Shown here: in pieces, positions 1 through 8,898 of the stretch
How the letters are laid out: the number at the start of each line of letters is the position of its first letter
Numbering within the stretch: the first letter of the stretch is position 1
Source of the DNA: Tatumella terrea
Lineage (GTDB): Bacteria; Pseudomonadota; Gammaproteobacteria; Enterobacterales; Enterobacteriaceae
Reading direction: 5' to 3'
DNA length: 64,000 nt
Assembly: GCF_039523755.1 (NCBI RefSeq)
Contig: NZ_BAAAFX010000026.1
Location: forward strand, 73,702 to 137,701
The notes under the pieces: model-generated
Told to the model about the DNA's origin: nothing
The model's input: the letters and a program-made list of their open reading frames with translations, nothing else
Database searches by the model: none
Position numbers and translations under genes: made by a program

Positions 1-2455
1 CCGGCGCCTGAGTCAGATACGTAAACTTCTCCGGCAGACGGTCGCTGAACCGCTGTAACTCTTCCACCAGCGGTGCGCGTGTCTCGCGGGATTTCGGGAA
101 GGTGTTGGCGGCCAGGAATATACCCGCGGCCCCGTCACGCAGCACAAAATAGGCGTCAGACTTCTCACAGGCAAGCTCAGGTAACGGCACCGGATCTTCT
201 TTCGGCGGAGCCACATCGCCGTTACGCAGGATCTTGCGGGTATTTTTACAGTCGTCGTTGGTACAGGCCATGTATTTTCCGAAACGCCCCATCTTCAGGT
301 GCATTTCGCTGCCACATTTTTCGCATTCCACGACCGGACCATCATACCCTTTAATCCGGAACTCACCTTCTTCGATTTCATACCCGTCGCAGGAAGGGTT
401 ATTACCGCAGACATGCAGTTTACGTTTCTCATCGATCAGGTAACTGTCCATGGCGGTACCGCATTTACGGCAACGGGGACGCGCACGCAGGGCGTTAGTT
501 TCCGCATCTTCACCTTCCAGAATATTAAGGACTTCATTTTCCGGGATCAGGTTAATCGTCTGCTTACAACGCTCTTTTGGCGGCAGTGCATACCCGGAAC
601 ACCCAAGGAAGACCCCTGTGGTGGCGGTACGGATGCCCATATGCCGCTGACAGGTCGGACATTCGATCGAGGTCAGCACCATCTGATTCGGTTGCATGCC
701 ACCCTCTTCCGGATCTTTGTCTGCTTTCTGCAGCTGATCACTAAAATCGGTGAAGAAATGATCCAGAACGGCACGCCACTCGGCCTGATTATTCGCCACC
801 TGGTCGAGGTTGTCCTCCATCCGCGCGGTAAAATCATAATTCATCAGCTCGCGGAAGTTATCTTCCAGACGATCGGTGACGATTTCCCCCATCTTTTCTG
901 CATAGAAACGACGGCTCTCCACCCGGACATACCCCCTGTCCTGGATGGTTGAGATGATGGAGGCGTAGGTCGAAGGACGACCGATACCGCGTTTTTCAAG
1001 CTCACGGACCAGCGAGGCTTCACTGAAGCGGGCCGGTGGCTTGGTGAAGTGCTGCGCCGGCAATACTTCCAGCAGCGCAGGTGCATCACCCACCTCAATA
1101 GCCGGCAGCGTCAGGTCATCATCGTTCTTGCGTAAGGCCGGCATAACGCGCGTCCAGCCATCAAAACGCAGCGTACGTCCTTTCGCTTTAAGCCGGTAAT
1201 CTCCTGCCATCACCGTCAGGGTGGTGGAGTCATACTTTGCCGGCACCATCTGACACGCCACAAACTGACGCCAGATCAGCTGATATAACTTCTGCGCATC
1301 GGCTTCCATGTCTTTCAGTTGTTCGGCCAGGATATTGACATCAGACGGACGAATAGCCTCGTGCGCTTCCTGAGAATTATCTTTATTGGTATAGATATTG
1401 GCATTGTCCGGCAGGTATTTATTACCGAAATTACTGTCAATATAGCCCCGGGCCATTTCGATCGCGTCCTGGCTCAGGTTGGTGGAATCCGTACGCATAT
1501 AAGTAATGTGGCCGCTCTCATAGAGTCGTTGTGCCAGCATCATGGTTTTCTTTACACCGTAGCCCAGACGGGTACTCGCCGCCTGTTGCAGAGTCGACGT
1601 AATAAAAGGTGCGCCAGGTTTACTGCTGGTCGGTTTATCCTCCCGCTCAGTGACCTGATAGGTCGCTTTTTCCAGCTCAGCGACCGCCGCCGCGGTGGTC
1701 TCTTTATTGACCGGACGAAAGGCTTTGTCGTGATGATGCGACACACGCATCAACAAATCGACCCCCTGCGGGGTATTCAGCCGGGCATCCACTTCCCAGT
1801 ATTCTTCCGGGACAAAGGCTTTGATTTCACGTTCACGTTCGACCACCAGCCGCACAGCCACGGACTGGACACGACCGGCAGATAAACCGCGCGCCACTTT
1901 TTTCCACAACAGAGGTGAGACCATGTAACCCACCACACGGTCCATAAAACGACGTGCCTGCTGGGCATTCACACGGTCAATATTCAGTTCACCCGGCTCT
2001 TCAAAGGCCTGGCGGATCGCATTCTTAGTGATCTCGTTAAACACAACGCGGCTGAAGCGCGAATCGTCTCCACCGATGACTTCACGCAGGTGCCAGGCAA
2101 TCGCCTCTCCTTCGCGGTCCAAATCCGTTGCGAGATAAATATGGTCAGCATCGGCTGCCAGGGTTTGTAATTCAGAAACGACTTTTTCTTTACCCGGTAA
2201 GATCTGGTAATTAGCTTTCCAGTTGTGCCACGGATCGACACCCATGCGGTTCACCAGAGCAGCTTTCTCGTCTTTTTTTCCTGACTTTGCTGTTTTGGCC
2301 TTGCCGGCTTCTGCCGTCTTCTTAGCCAGGGATCCGCTGGTCGGCAGATCCCGGATGTGACCCACGCTGGACTTAACGACAAAGCCACTGCCAAGGTATT
2401 TATTAATAGTTTTAGCCTTTGCCGGTGACTCAACAATAACGAGTGCTTTACCCAT
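1..2455 (-). CDS. topA: DNA topoisomerase I (3' end truncated by window edge)
   Basis: Type IA topoisomerase that relaxes negatively supercoiled DNA through a 5'-phosphotyrosine intermediate. The frame opens at the ATG ending at 2455 with MGKALVIVESPAKAK, the Toprim start of TopA, and stays open to base 1. About 818 codons are present against about 865 in E. coli, so only the C-terminal end is missing. The active-site motif ITYMRTDS is encoded around 1476-1501 and its Tyr falls at residue 319, as in E. coli. A C-terminal zinc ribbon with CEKCGSEM is visible near 300-330. A lysine/alanine-rich insert is encoded near 2265-2330. yciN lies divergently upstream, as in E. coli. Identity is very secure. 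Confidence 0.97.
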   Translation of the reverse strand, partial: MGKALVIVESPAKAKTINKYLGSGFVVKSSVGHIRDLPTSGSLAKKTAEAGKAKTAKSGKKDEKAALVNRMGVDPWHNWKANYQILPGKEKVVSELQTLAADADHIYLATDLDREGEAIAWHLREVIGGDDSRFSRVVFNEITKNAIRQAFEEPGELNIDRVNAQQARRFMDRVVGYMVSPLLWKKVARGLSAGRVQSVAVRLVVEREREIKAFVPEEYWEVDARLNTPQGVDLLMRVSHHHDKAFRPVNKETTAAAVAELEKATYQVTEREDKPTSSKPGAPFITSTLQQAASTRLGYGVKKTMMLAQRLYESGHITYMRTDSTNLSQDAIEMARGYIDSNFGNKYLPDNANIYTNKDNSQEAHEAIRPSDVNILAEQLKDMEADAQKLYQLIWRQFVACQMVPAKYDSTTLTVMAGDYRLKAKGRTLRFDGWTRVMPALRKNDDDLTLPAIEVGDAPALLEVLPAQHFTKPPARFSEASLVRELEKRGIGRPSTYASIISTIQDRGYVRVESRRFYAEKMGEIVTDRLEDNFRELMNYDFTARMEDNLDQVANNQAEWRAVLDHFFTDFSDQLQKADKDPEEGGMQPNQMVLTSIECPTCQRHMGIRTATTGVFLGCSGYALPPKERCKQTINLIPENEVLNILEGEDAETNALRARPRCRKCGTAMDSYLIDEKRKLHVCGNNPSCDGYEIEEGEFRIKGYDGPVVECEKCGSEMHLKMGRFGKYMACTNDDCKNTRKILRNGDVAPPKEDPVPLPELACEKSDAYFVLRDGAAGIFLAANTFPKSRETRAPLVEELQRFSDRLPEKFTYLTQAP

Positions 2456-2818
2456 AGATAACTTTACCTAATAAAAACGTCCTGAAGAACGGGAGAGGAG
2501 AACTCCCCTGATTTGCAACAACGCTACTTGCTGCTGACTCCCGCGGTTCACGCCATGATCGGTTGATAACTGATAATAGCCCGGAAATTAACAGTATGAT
2601 TAAAATAATCTTTTACTTTAGTTTTCCGGCCGGCCGTGAAGCGGGCTCCCTGATTCGCAAATCGTCCACACTCTACCTGATAAAATTTGAGACGCAACTT
2701 TATTAGCATCCTGACGAATTTCCACCCGGCTTCACCGGCAAAAATTTTGTGGTAGCCGGGAAAAGCGCTTACAATACCCACACTCTCTGTCATGTCTTTA
2801 ACAACGATGAGGAAAACC

Positions 2819-3070
2819 ATGTCTGAACACCCTGAATTTATGGATAAAACAGCGCTGCTCGACATCGCGAATCAGTTTATACGCGGGCATGATGACTACT
2901 TTGCGGCAATGCAGGTGACCGGTGTTGATGAAAAAAACGGACACCTGATATTCAGCGGTCCGCTGTTCACCGATGCGCAGGGTTTACCGACACGCCAGAC
3001 GACCGCGGTGTTTAACGTCTTTAAATTCCTGACGCTGAACTTATCATCACGCTACCGTCTGAAACACTAA
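2819..3070 (+). CDS. yciN: YciN family protein (DUF2498)
   Basis: Small 83-residue protein of the YciN/DUF2498 family, which has no firmly established biochemical function. The family block QGLPTxxxTAVFNxFKxL is present in the C-terminal half (QGLPTRQTTAVFNVFKFL). The length equals the E. coli protein. The ATG at 2819 is preferred over an in-frame upstream start at 2792 because a TGAGGA ribosome binding site sits just ahead of it. The gene is divergent from topA and convergent with sohB, as in E. coli. It is followed at once by a GC-rich hairpin. Confidence 0.9.
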   Translation: MSEHPEFMDKTALLDIANQFIRGHDDYFAAMQVTGVDEKNGHLIFSGPLFTDAQGLPTRQTTAVFNVFKFLTLNLSSRYRLKH

Positions 3071-3090
3071 CCCCGGGAAATCCCGGGGTT
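3071..3090. terminator. Hairpin between convergent yciN and sohB
   Basis: A perfect inverted repeat CCCCGGGA-TCCCGGGG begins immediately after the yciN stop codon. There is no clear T-tract on either strand, so it may be a weak terminator or an mRNA 3' stabiliser. Confidence 0.5.
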
Positions 3091-3120
3091 AGAGGTTGTC
3101 ATCAGAGCCACTGACGGTGG

Positions 3121-4167
3121 TTAAAGTAGCGGTTTTTCTCCACGTTGCCACCATTTCTGCAGCATACGTTCAGCGACCTGCGCACCGCTCTGAGTAAAGC
3201 GTTCAATGATGCTTTTCTTTTTACTGTAGCCGACCGACAGAATATTAAACTTATCCATCTGGCGGATGATCACTTCATCACTGGTGGCGATTTCATCAAC
3301 CAGGCCATTTTCCAGGGCCTGGCGACCATACCAGTGTTCGCCCGTGGCGACGGACTCGATATCCAGCCCGGGGCGCATCTGATGAACAAAGGATTTAAAC
3401 AGCAGATGCGTTTCGTTCAGATCTTCACGGAATTTCTCGCGCCCTTCTTCAGTGTTTTCACCCAGCAGCGTCAGAGTACGTTTATACTGTCCGGCCGTGT
3501 GAAGCTCAATATCGATATCATTGCGTTTCAGCAGACGATTAAAGTTAGGCACCTGGGCTACCACCCCGATAGAGCCGATGATCGCGAACGGCGCCGCGAT
3601 GATACGTGAAGCGACACAGGCCATCATATAACCGCCGCTGGCAGCCACTTTGTCAACCACCGCCGTCAGGGGAATACCGTGGTCACGCAGACGTTGCAGC
3701 TGCGATGCCGCCAGGCCATAGCCATGGACCACCCCCCCCGGACTTTCCAGACGTAACAGAACTTCATCTCCGGCAGAGGCCACCGACAGGACAGCAGAAA
3801 TTTCTTTACGCAATGAGGCTACCTCACCCGCATCCATGCTGCCTTTAAAATCAAGCAGGAAAAGAGTGTTTTTGCACTCTTCACTGATCCCCTGTTTTGC
3901 CTTCGCCTTACTGGCTTTCGCTTTCTCTTTACGCTGTTTCTTTTCCGCTTTCAGGAAGAGCTTTTGTTCATGCTCCGGCAGTTTTGCGACCGCCAGCGTT
4001 TGTTTCAGGGTCTGATAATCTTCCCCCGGGTGCCCTAACTGAAGCTGACCCTGTCCCCCTTTCTTACGGGAAGAGAGGCTCACAATGGCCACTGCCAGCG
4101 CAATAATAGCCACGACAACAGTGACAATTTTCGCTAAAAATAATCCATATTCTGCAATAAAACTCAC
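3121..4167 (-). CDS. sohB: Inner-membrane serine peptidase SohB (family S49)
   Basis: Signal-peptide-peptidase-like protease of the S49 (SppA/SohB) family, membrane-anchored with a periplasmic catalytic domain; originally found as a multicopy suppressor of htrA loss. The 348 residues comprise an N-terminal membrane segment (about 10-30), a charged Lys/Ala-rich linker (73-92) and the S49 core. The nucleophile Ser178 lies in VAASGGYMM and the likely general base Lys229 in GQYKRTLT, close to the E. coli SohB dyad. It sits between yciN and yciK as in E. coli, divergent from yciK. A second S49 protease, sppA, is also in this window. Confidence 0.95.
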   Translation of the reverse strand: MSFIAEYGLFLAKIVTVVVAIIALAVAIVSLSSRKKGGQGQLQLGHPGEDYQTLKQTLAVAKLPEHEQKLFLKAEKKQRKEKAKASKAKAKQGISEECKNTLFLLDFKGSMDAGEVASLRKEISAVLSVASAGDEVLLRLESPGGVVHGYGLAASQLQRLRDHGIPLTAVVDKVAASGGYMMACVASRIIAAPFAIIGSIGVVAQVPNFNRLLKRNDIDIELHTAGQYKRTLTLLGENTEEGREKFREDLNETHLLFKSFVHQMRPGLDIESVATGEHWYGRQALENGLVDEIATSDEVIIRQMDKFNILSVGYSKKKSIIERFTQSGAQVAERMLQKWWQRGEKPLL

Positions 4168-4339
4168 TCAGTCCACCTTAGTCAATTTCGGTTAAACGCA
4201 TGTTTTCCTGGCCGGCCTGAGGTACTGAGGGGCGCTAAAGCCGGCCGCTAAGCTGGAAATTAACAGCATGTTATTCTAGTGTACCATAGGATAATTTGCG
4301 GCATAACTGCATGAAATTTTTAAAACAAAGGAACCGCCT

Positions 4340-5101
4340 GTGAATGCTCAGCAACAAAGCAACCTGTTGAAAAACCGTACACTGTTAGTCACCGGCGCCT
4401 CGGACGGCATTGGTCGTGAAGCCGCCCTGACCTATGCCCGCCAGGGCGCCCGGGTACTGCTGGCCGGCAGAAACCGGCAAAAGCTCAATCAGGTCCGTGA
4501 CGATATCGCTGCCGCGGGACTGACTCCGGCTGCAGTACTGGTACTGGATTTTGCCACCGCCAGCGCTGAAGACTGCCGGCAATTTGCCGCAGAAGTTGCC
4601 ACGCTCACCCCGCAGTTAGACGGCGTTCTGCATAATGCCAGTATCCTCGGTACCCTCCAGCCGATGGCAGAGATCCCGCCCGCCGAGTGGTCTCAGGTCA
4701 TGAAGGTCAATCTGGATACGACGTTTTTTCTGACCCAGGCCCTCCTGCCGCTACTGTTAACGTCACCTGCACCGTCACTGGTTTTCACCACCTCCAGTGT
4801 CGGGCGTGAAGGTCGGGCCGGATGGGGAACCTATGCCGTTTCCAAATTTGCCACCGAAGGAATGATGCAAATCCTGGCTGCCGAATATAAAGATACCGCC
4901 CTGCGGGTCAACTGTATTAATCCGGGGGGGACCCGTACTTCAATGCGTGCCAGCGCATTTCCGGAAGAAAATGCCGCACGGCTAAAAACCCCGGCCGAGA
5001 TTATGCCGATCTATCTGTATCTGATGAGTGATGAAAGTCTGGGGAAAACAGGTCACAGTTTTGATGCTCAGCCCGGCAGAAAAGCCGGTCCGGCTGAATA
5101 G
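4340..5101 (+). CDS. yciK: YciK, short-chain dehydrogenase/reductase
   Basis: Classical SDR oxidoreductase; the physiological substrate of YciK is not established. The 253 residues include the cofactor motif TGASDGIG (18-25), NNAG-like HNAS (98-101), a catalytic Ser at 152/153 and the YxxxK pair Tyr165/Lys169 in YAVSK. Length matches the E. coli protein. In E. coli yciK is followed by btuR (cob(I)alamin adenosyltransferase); here that gene is absent and a repeat/insertion-sequence block follows the stop codon. Assignment to YciK rests on the sohB neighbour as well as on sequence. Confidence 0.93.
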   Translation: MNAQQQSNLLKNRTLLVTGASDGIGREAALTYARQGARVLLAGRNRQKLNQVRDDIAAAGLTPAAVLVLDFATASAEDCRQFAAEVATLTPQLDGVLHNASILGTLQPMAEIPPAEWSQVMKVNLDTTFFLTQALLPLLLTSPAPSLVFTTSSVGREGRAGWGTYAVSKFATEGMMQILAAEYKDTALRVNCINPGGTRTSMRASAFPEENAARLKTPAEIMPIYLYLMSDESLGKTGHSFDAQPGRKAGPAE

Positions 5102-5231
5102 ACAGGTAAAGCGCTGTCGCGGCGTGTCTCTTTTCACCCAACTGATCAGCCGGGATGTTCCGGAAGGGAGATTCTTCCGGCTATCGCCTGACAGAACGAA
5201 TGATCCTCCGCACCGGGCATGGGGTGATGGG

Positions 5232-5387
5232 CAATAAATAGCCTCCGGCAGAGCCGGAGGCTTTTCAAAGGTGCCTGTCAGGCTCTCTTACCCGCAGCGC
5301 CCTGACAGGCGCATCGCAATCTGACATTGGCAGGTTGGATGACTTACGACCCGTAAACGGGTTTCCCGGATAAGGGATACAGTAAAA
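5232..5387. repeat. 156-bp structured direct repeat, copy 1
   Basis: This is the left copy of a 156-bp repeat whose second copy lies at 6010-6165. They differ at one base (5382 G versus 6160 A). It contains three hairpins: GCCTCCGGC-aga-GCCGGAGGC followed by TTTT (5241-5265, which can terminate yciK), GCCTGTCAGG...CCTGACAGGC, and ACCCG-taa-ACGGGT. The two copies bracket an insertion sequence. The fold density suggests a transcribed structured element rather than a simple duplication scar; a family assignment needs a covariance-model search. Confidence 0.95.
5241..5265 (+). terminator. Intrinsic terminator downstream of yciK
   Basis: A nine-base-pair GC-rich stem (GCCTCCGGC/GCCGGAGGC, loop AGA) is followed by TTTT on the plus strand. 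The same hairpin recurs at 6019-6043 in the second repeat copy. Confidence 0.6.
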
Positions 5388-6009
5388 GACCACCTTCTTA
5401 GAAGGTGGCTTTTGAGAATGCCCCCTGTAAGGGGGGCTACTTTCACCTTCCGCTTACTACTCTAGCAATTCCATCTGTTGTTCATGTGTTTGTTCCGTTT
5501 TCTCCTGATGCCGCACATATCTTCTGATTATTTCCTCGTTCACTCCTACCGTATCTATAAAGTAACCACGCGACCAAAAATGGTTTCCCCAGAGCTTCTT
5601 CCTGATGTGTGGAAAACGATTGTAGAGCCTGATGGCACTGCGACCTTTCAAATGGCCCATTAGCGTTGATATTGAGATTTTAGGTGGGACGATGATGACC
5701 AGATGTACATGATCTGGCTGGATATTTAACTCCAGAACTTCACAATCCTTGATTCCGCAGAGAATGTAGATTGTCCTGTAAAGCTCCTTGCCCAGCTTGT
5801 CTTTGAGGATCCTGAATCGATATTTTGGTGTCCAGACTATGTGGTATTTGCAACGCCAATATACATGTGATGAACTCCTGTAAAGCCCCATGTTGGTTTG
5901 TCTCCTTTTACTTGTGGTGAGTAAGCAGAGATATTCCGGCATGGGCATTCTTCAGGCTATAGCCTTACAGGATCAATCACCACCTCCCTAGGAGGTGGTT
6001 TAGGGGTGA
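5388..6009 (-). mobile_element. IS200/IS605-family insertion sequence, single tnpA
   Basis: A segment of about 622 bp lies between the two repeat copies and carries a Y1 transposase gene. Subterminal imperfect palindromes mark both ends: CCACCTTC-tta-GAAGGTGG at 5390-5408 and ACCACCTCC...GGAGGTGGT at 5979-5999. This is typical of IS200-type elements, which lack inverted terminal repeats. A further hairpin (GCCCCCT/AGGGGGGC near 5419-5437) lies just downstream of tnpA. Exact ends are inferred from the repeat borders, not from a known element. Confidence 0.85.
5457..5891 (-). CDS. tnpA: IS200/IS605-family transposase TnpA (Y1 HUH)
   Basis: Single-strand DNA transposase of 144 residues that cuts and joins element ends through a phosphotyrosine. 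The HUH motif is His61-Val-His63 in PDHVHLVI, and the nucleophile is likely Tyr125 in IIRRYVRHQ. Tyr-Arg-Ser-Ser-Ser-His at the N-terminus and the WGNHFWSRGYF block are characteristic. The ATG at 5891 is chosen because AAAAGGAG lies seven bases upstream; an in-frame ATG at 5948 lacks such a site. Length is close to the usual 140-150 residues, so the gene looks intact and possibly active. Confidence 0.93.
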   Translation of the reverse strand: MGLYRSSSHVYWRCKYHIVWTPKYRFRILKDKLGKELYRTIYILCGIKDCEVLELNIQPDHVHLVIIVPPKISISTLMGHLKGRSAIRLYNRFPHIRKKLWGNHFWSRGYFIDTVGVNEEIIRRYVRHQEKTEQTHEQQMELLE

Positions 6010-6165
6010 CAATAAATAGCCTCCGGCAGAGCCGGAGGCTTTTCAAAGGTGCCTGTCAGGCTCTCTTACCCGCAGCGCCCTGACAGGCGCATCGCAATCT
6101 GACATTGGCAGGTTGGATGACTTACGACCCGTAAACGGGTTTCCCGGATAAGGGATACAATAAAA
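6010..6165. repeat. 156-bp structured direct repeat, copy 2
   Basis: Second copy of the repeat at 5232-5387, in the same orientation and offset by 778 bp. It ends directly against the rluB terminator (6162-6184). The arrangement is repeat-IS-repeat, so one repeat plus the IS forms a 778-bp unit that could have been gained, or could be lost, by recombination between copies. Confidence 0.95.
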
Positions 6166-6184
6166 AAACCCCGCTGCTGCGGGG
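6162..6184 (-). terminator. rluB terminator
   Basis: On the minus strand CCCCGC-agca-GCGGGG is followed by seven T residues, a strong intrinsic terminator about 25 bp downstream of the rluB stop codon. Confidence 0.85.
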
Positions 6185-6209
6185 TCTTTGTCTGGCAGAA
6201 CTGAGTGTG

Positions 6210-7145
6210 TCAGCCCTGTCCTTTATTACGCTTAGAGACCGGCTTAGCTGACCCCGGACGACCCGCACCGGGACGCCCCTGGGCCGAACGACGACCACTG
6301 CCGTTGCTGCTGACCTGGGTATGCCGTTTCACGGCACGACGGATCTGGTTCGCTTTGGTACGGCGACGATCCTTCTCCACGGCCAGCTTGGTTTCTGTCT
6401 CATGCGGCATCCCCACCAGCTGGCGAAGATAGTTAACAGAGGTCAGATCCATCTCAGTGTAACCACCGCGGGGTAATCCTTTCGGCAGAGGAATATCGCC
6501 GTAACGGACACGGATCAGACGGCTGACCTGCACGCCCACCGCTTCCCACAACCGACGGACTTCACGGTTACGCCCTTCGGTCAGGGTCACATTGTACCAC
6601 TGGTTAAGCCCTTCTCCGCCCCCGAACTTCAGGGTTTTGAAAGCCGCAGGACCATCTTCCAGTTGTACGCCCAGACTTAACTGACGAATTTTATCATCAT
6701 CGATCTGACCGAAGACACGTACCGCGTATTCACGCTCCACTTCGCGGCTGGGATGCATCAGCCGGTTAGCCAGTTCACCGTCGGTAGTAAACAGCAGCAG
6801 ACCGCAGGTGTTTACATCCAGACGACCGACCGCAATCCAGCGGGCCCCGTTCAGACGTGGCAGACGATCGAACACCGTCGGACGGCCTTCCGGATCATTA
6901 CGGGTACAGAGTTCGCCTTCAGGTTTGTAGTACGCCAGAACGCGGCAGACCTGAGCCGCGCTTTCAGCTACCCGCACCAGGTGACCGTCAATACGAATTT
7001 TAAGCGCTGCCGTTGTATCAACGCGGTCACCCAAAGTGGCGACTTTGCCGTCTACGCTGACGCGACCTGCAGAGATCACAGATTCGATTTCACGCCGGGA
7101 ACCATGCCCGGCACGTGCTAAAACTTTTTGTAACTTTTCGCTCAT
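6210..7145 (-). CDS. rluB: 23S rRNA pseudouridine(2605) synthase RluB
   Basis: RsuA/RluB-family enzyme that converts U2605 of 23S rRNA to pseudouridine. The 311 residues consist of an N-terminal S4 RNA-binding domain (KLQKVLARAGHGSRR at 4-18), the synthase core with the catalytic Asp in GRLDVNTCGLLL (about residue 108), the NREVRRLWEAVG block, and a basic Gly/Arg/Lys-rich C-terminal tail typical of RluB. It follows yciO on the same strand, as in E. coli, with a 169-bp gap. Its start and length agree with the family. Confidence 0.95.
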   Translation of the reverse strand: MSEKLQKVLARAGHGSRREIESVISAGRVSVDGKVATLGDRVDTTAALKIRIDGHLVRVAESAAQVCRVLAYYKPEGELCTRNDPEGRPTVFDRLPRLNGARWIAVGRLDVNTCGLLLFTTDGELANRLMHPSREVEREYAVRVFGQIDDDKIRQLSLGVQLEDGPAAFKTLKFGGGEGLNQWYNVTLTEGRNREVRRLWEAVGVQVSRLIRVRYGDIPLPKGLPRGGYTEMDLTSVNYLRQLVGMPHETETKLAVEKDRRRTKANQIRRAVKRHTQVSSNGSGRRSAQGRPGAGRPGSAKPVSKRNKGQG

Positions 7146-7314
7146 TGAGCCGCCTCACTGTCGCCTTCCCAGGCCTCAGGGTTAGGGTATATTTAATATA
7201 AAAATCAAATACTTACGTAGAAAATCACTGCCATTATACAGGATGACGGCCCCAATGTAACGTTATTTATCGGGCCGTACCTGTGGCACGGACGCGGATC
7301 TCCCCGTCCGTCAC

Positions 7315-7935
7315 TTAACTGAACGGGGCCGGATCACCACTGCCGACACGCACCACTTCCGGTGCCGGGCCCGTCAGGTCAACCACGGTAGTCGGTTGCT
7401 GACCGATAGTGCCTCCGTTCAGGATGAGGTCCACCTGTTTACCGATGCTGTCCTGGATATCTTCCGGGTCGGACTCTGCAAACTCATTACCAGGTAACAT
7501 CAGTGTGGTCGACATCATCGGTTCGTTTAGGGCTTCAAGCAGAGCCTGCGCCACCGGATGTGCCGTTACCCTCAGGCCGATGGTCTTGCGTTTTTCGTTC
7601 ATCAGGCGGCGCGGCACTTCTTTGGTGGCTTTCAGTAAAAAGGTATAACACCCAGGGGTGTTATTTTTGATCAACCGGAAGGCACTGTTATCAACCTGCG
7701 CATAGACCGATAACTCAGACAGGTCACGGCACATCAGGGTGAAATGGTGATTGCCGTCCAGCTGACGTAGCCGGCAGATGCGCTCCATCGCCGATTTATC
7801 TTCCAGCCGGCAGCCCAGGGCATAACCGGAATCGGTCGGATAGACGATCACACCGCCCTTGTTCAGATAGTCAACCGCCTGACTTATCAGCCGGGGTTGC
7901 GGGTTTTCCGGATGGATATAAAAAAACTGACTCAT
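7315..7935 (-). CDS. yciO: YciO, Sua5/YrdC-family protein
   Basis: Member of the Sua5/YciO/YrdC superfamily. YrdC/Sua5 make threonylcarbamoyl-AMP for tRNA t6A, but YciO itself has a poorly defined role. The 206 residues carry the family N-terminal block GGVIVYPTDSGYALGC and the ligand-pocket signature KTIGLRVTAHPV. The ATG overlaps the rnm stop codon as ATGA, indicating translational coupling in an rnm-yciO unit as in E. coli. Length equals the E. coli protein. Confidence 0.94.
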   Translation of the reverse strand: MSQFFYIHPENPQPRLISQAVDYLNKGGVIVYPTDSGYALGCRLEDKSAMERICRLRQLDGNHHFTLMCRDLSELSVYAQVDNSAFRLIKNNTPGCYTFLLKATKEVPRRLMNEKRKTIGLRVTAHPVAQALLEALNEPMMSTTLMLPGNEFAESDPEDIQDSIGKQVDLILNGGTIGQQPTTVVDLTGPAPEVVRVGSGDPAPFS

Positions 7936-8831
7936 ACTTCACTCCCGGTACCGGCCTGGGCCGGTACGTTATTTTGAATGTGCGGAAAACGCAGCCAGAG
8001 GGCTTCAACACCGGCAGGTAACCAGAGGTTTCTGCCCAGCTCTATCCACGCACAGGGCTGATGAAAATCCGAGCCCTGGGAGGCGGCGAGTCCGTATTCC
8101 TGTGCATACAGGGCGAGTTGCTGGCGTTCGTTCGGGGGCTGCTGACATTGCGCCACCTCCATCGCATCACCGCCAGCCTCGGTAAAAAATTGCAGCAACC
8201 GTTTCAGCCACTTAGTGGATAACTGATAACGTCCGGGGTGGGCAACCACCGCCCTGCCGCCGGAAAGCTGAATGGCTTCAATGGCCTGTTCAATTGTACA
8301 CCATTGTGCAGGGACGTATCCGGTTTTACCGCGCGCCAGATAACTTTTAAACACTTTGGCAATGGTATCGGCTTTATTGCACTCCACCAGGTAGCGGGCA
8401 AAATGCCCCCGGGTGATCTCACCGTCACCGGCAAGCCTGCGTGCGCCCTCCAGCGCCCCGGGAATGCCGGCCTTCTCCAGCCGTGCGGCAATCTCCTCTG
8501 CCCGCTGCTGGCGTTTTTGTCGCTGGCTGTCCAGCAACCCGCAGATGGCCGGATGGTCAATATCCATCCCCAGGCCAACGATATGAATCTCATGGTTCTG
8601 CCAGCGGGTCGAGATTTCAACCCCGGTGATCAGTTGCAGAGGTAAACCGTGACGGGCTATGGCCTCTTTCGCCGGCGCAATCCCCTCCGTGGTATCGTGG
8701 TCCGTGATCGCCAGAAGATTAACCCCCCGCTCATGGGCACGCAGAACCAGGGCCTCCGGCGTTAACAGGCCATCGGAAGCCGTGGTGTGGCTATGCAGGT
8801 CATACAAATTAAACGCCGTTCTGTCTGTCAA
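7932..8831 (-). CDS. rnm: RNase AM / PHP-domain phosphoesterase (TrpH, YciV)
   Basis: PHP-family metal-dependent 5'-3' exonuclease (formerly TrpH/YciV; known to trim 5' ends of rRNAs and to act on 3',5'-nucleotide bisphosphates). Metal-binding motifs DLHSHTTASDG and ITDHDTTEG are at the N-terminus, with further His/Asp positions in AHPGRY and QGSDFHQP. I place the start at a TTG at 8831 with GGAG five bases upstream, giving 299 residues, near the roughly 293 of E. coli. An ATG at 8873 is in frame but would add 14 residues without a good ribosome binding site. It is divergent from trpL. Confidence 0.9.
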   Translation of the reverse strand: MTDRTAFNLYDLHSHTTASDGLLTPEALVLRAHERGVNLLAITDHDTTEGIAPAKEAIARHGLPLQLITGVEISTRWQNHEIHIVGLGMDIDHPAICGLLDSQRQKRQQRAEEIAARLEKAGIPGALEGARRLAGDGEITRGHFARYLVECNKADTIAKVFKSYLARGKTGYVPAQWCTIEQAIEAIQLSGGRAVVAHPGRYQLSTKWLKRLLQFFTEAGGDAMEVAQCQQPPNERQQLALYAQEYGLAASQGSDFHQPCAWIELGRNLWLPAGVEALWLRFPHIQNNVPAQAGTGSEV

Positions 8832-8898
8832 ATTTACTCCATGTGATCTGTTGTCCGGGCACTGAACGGGCATTTTAGCAATAACTGCAAAAGATGTA

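Noticed and set aside
299..952. Long plus-strand open frame of 217 codons inside topA
   Set aside because: It is antisense to the conserved topA coding sequence, has no ribosome binding site or family resemblance, and reflects codon bias.
5266..5387. Cobalamin riboswitch in the repeat at the former btuR site
   Set aside because: The hairpins do not show the conserved B12-box GCCACTG core, and the repeat lies downstream of genes, not upstream of a coding start.
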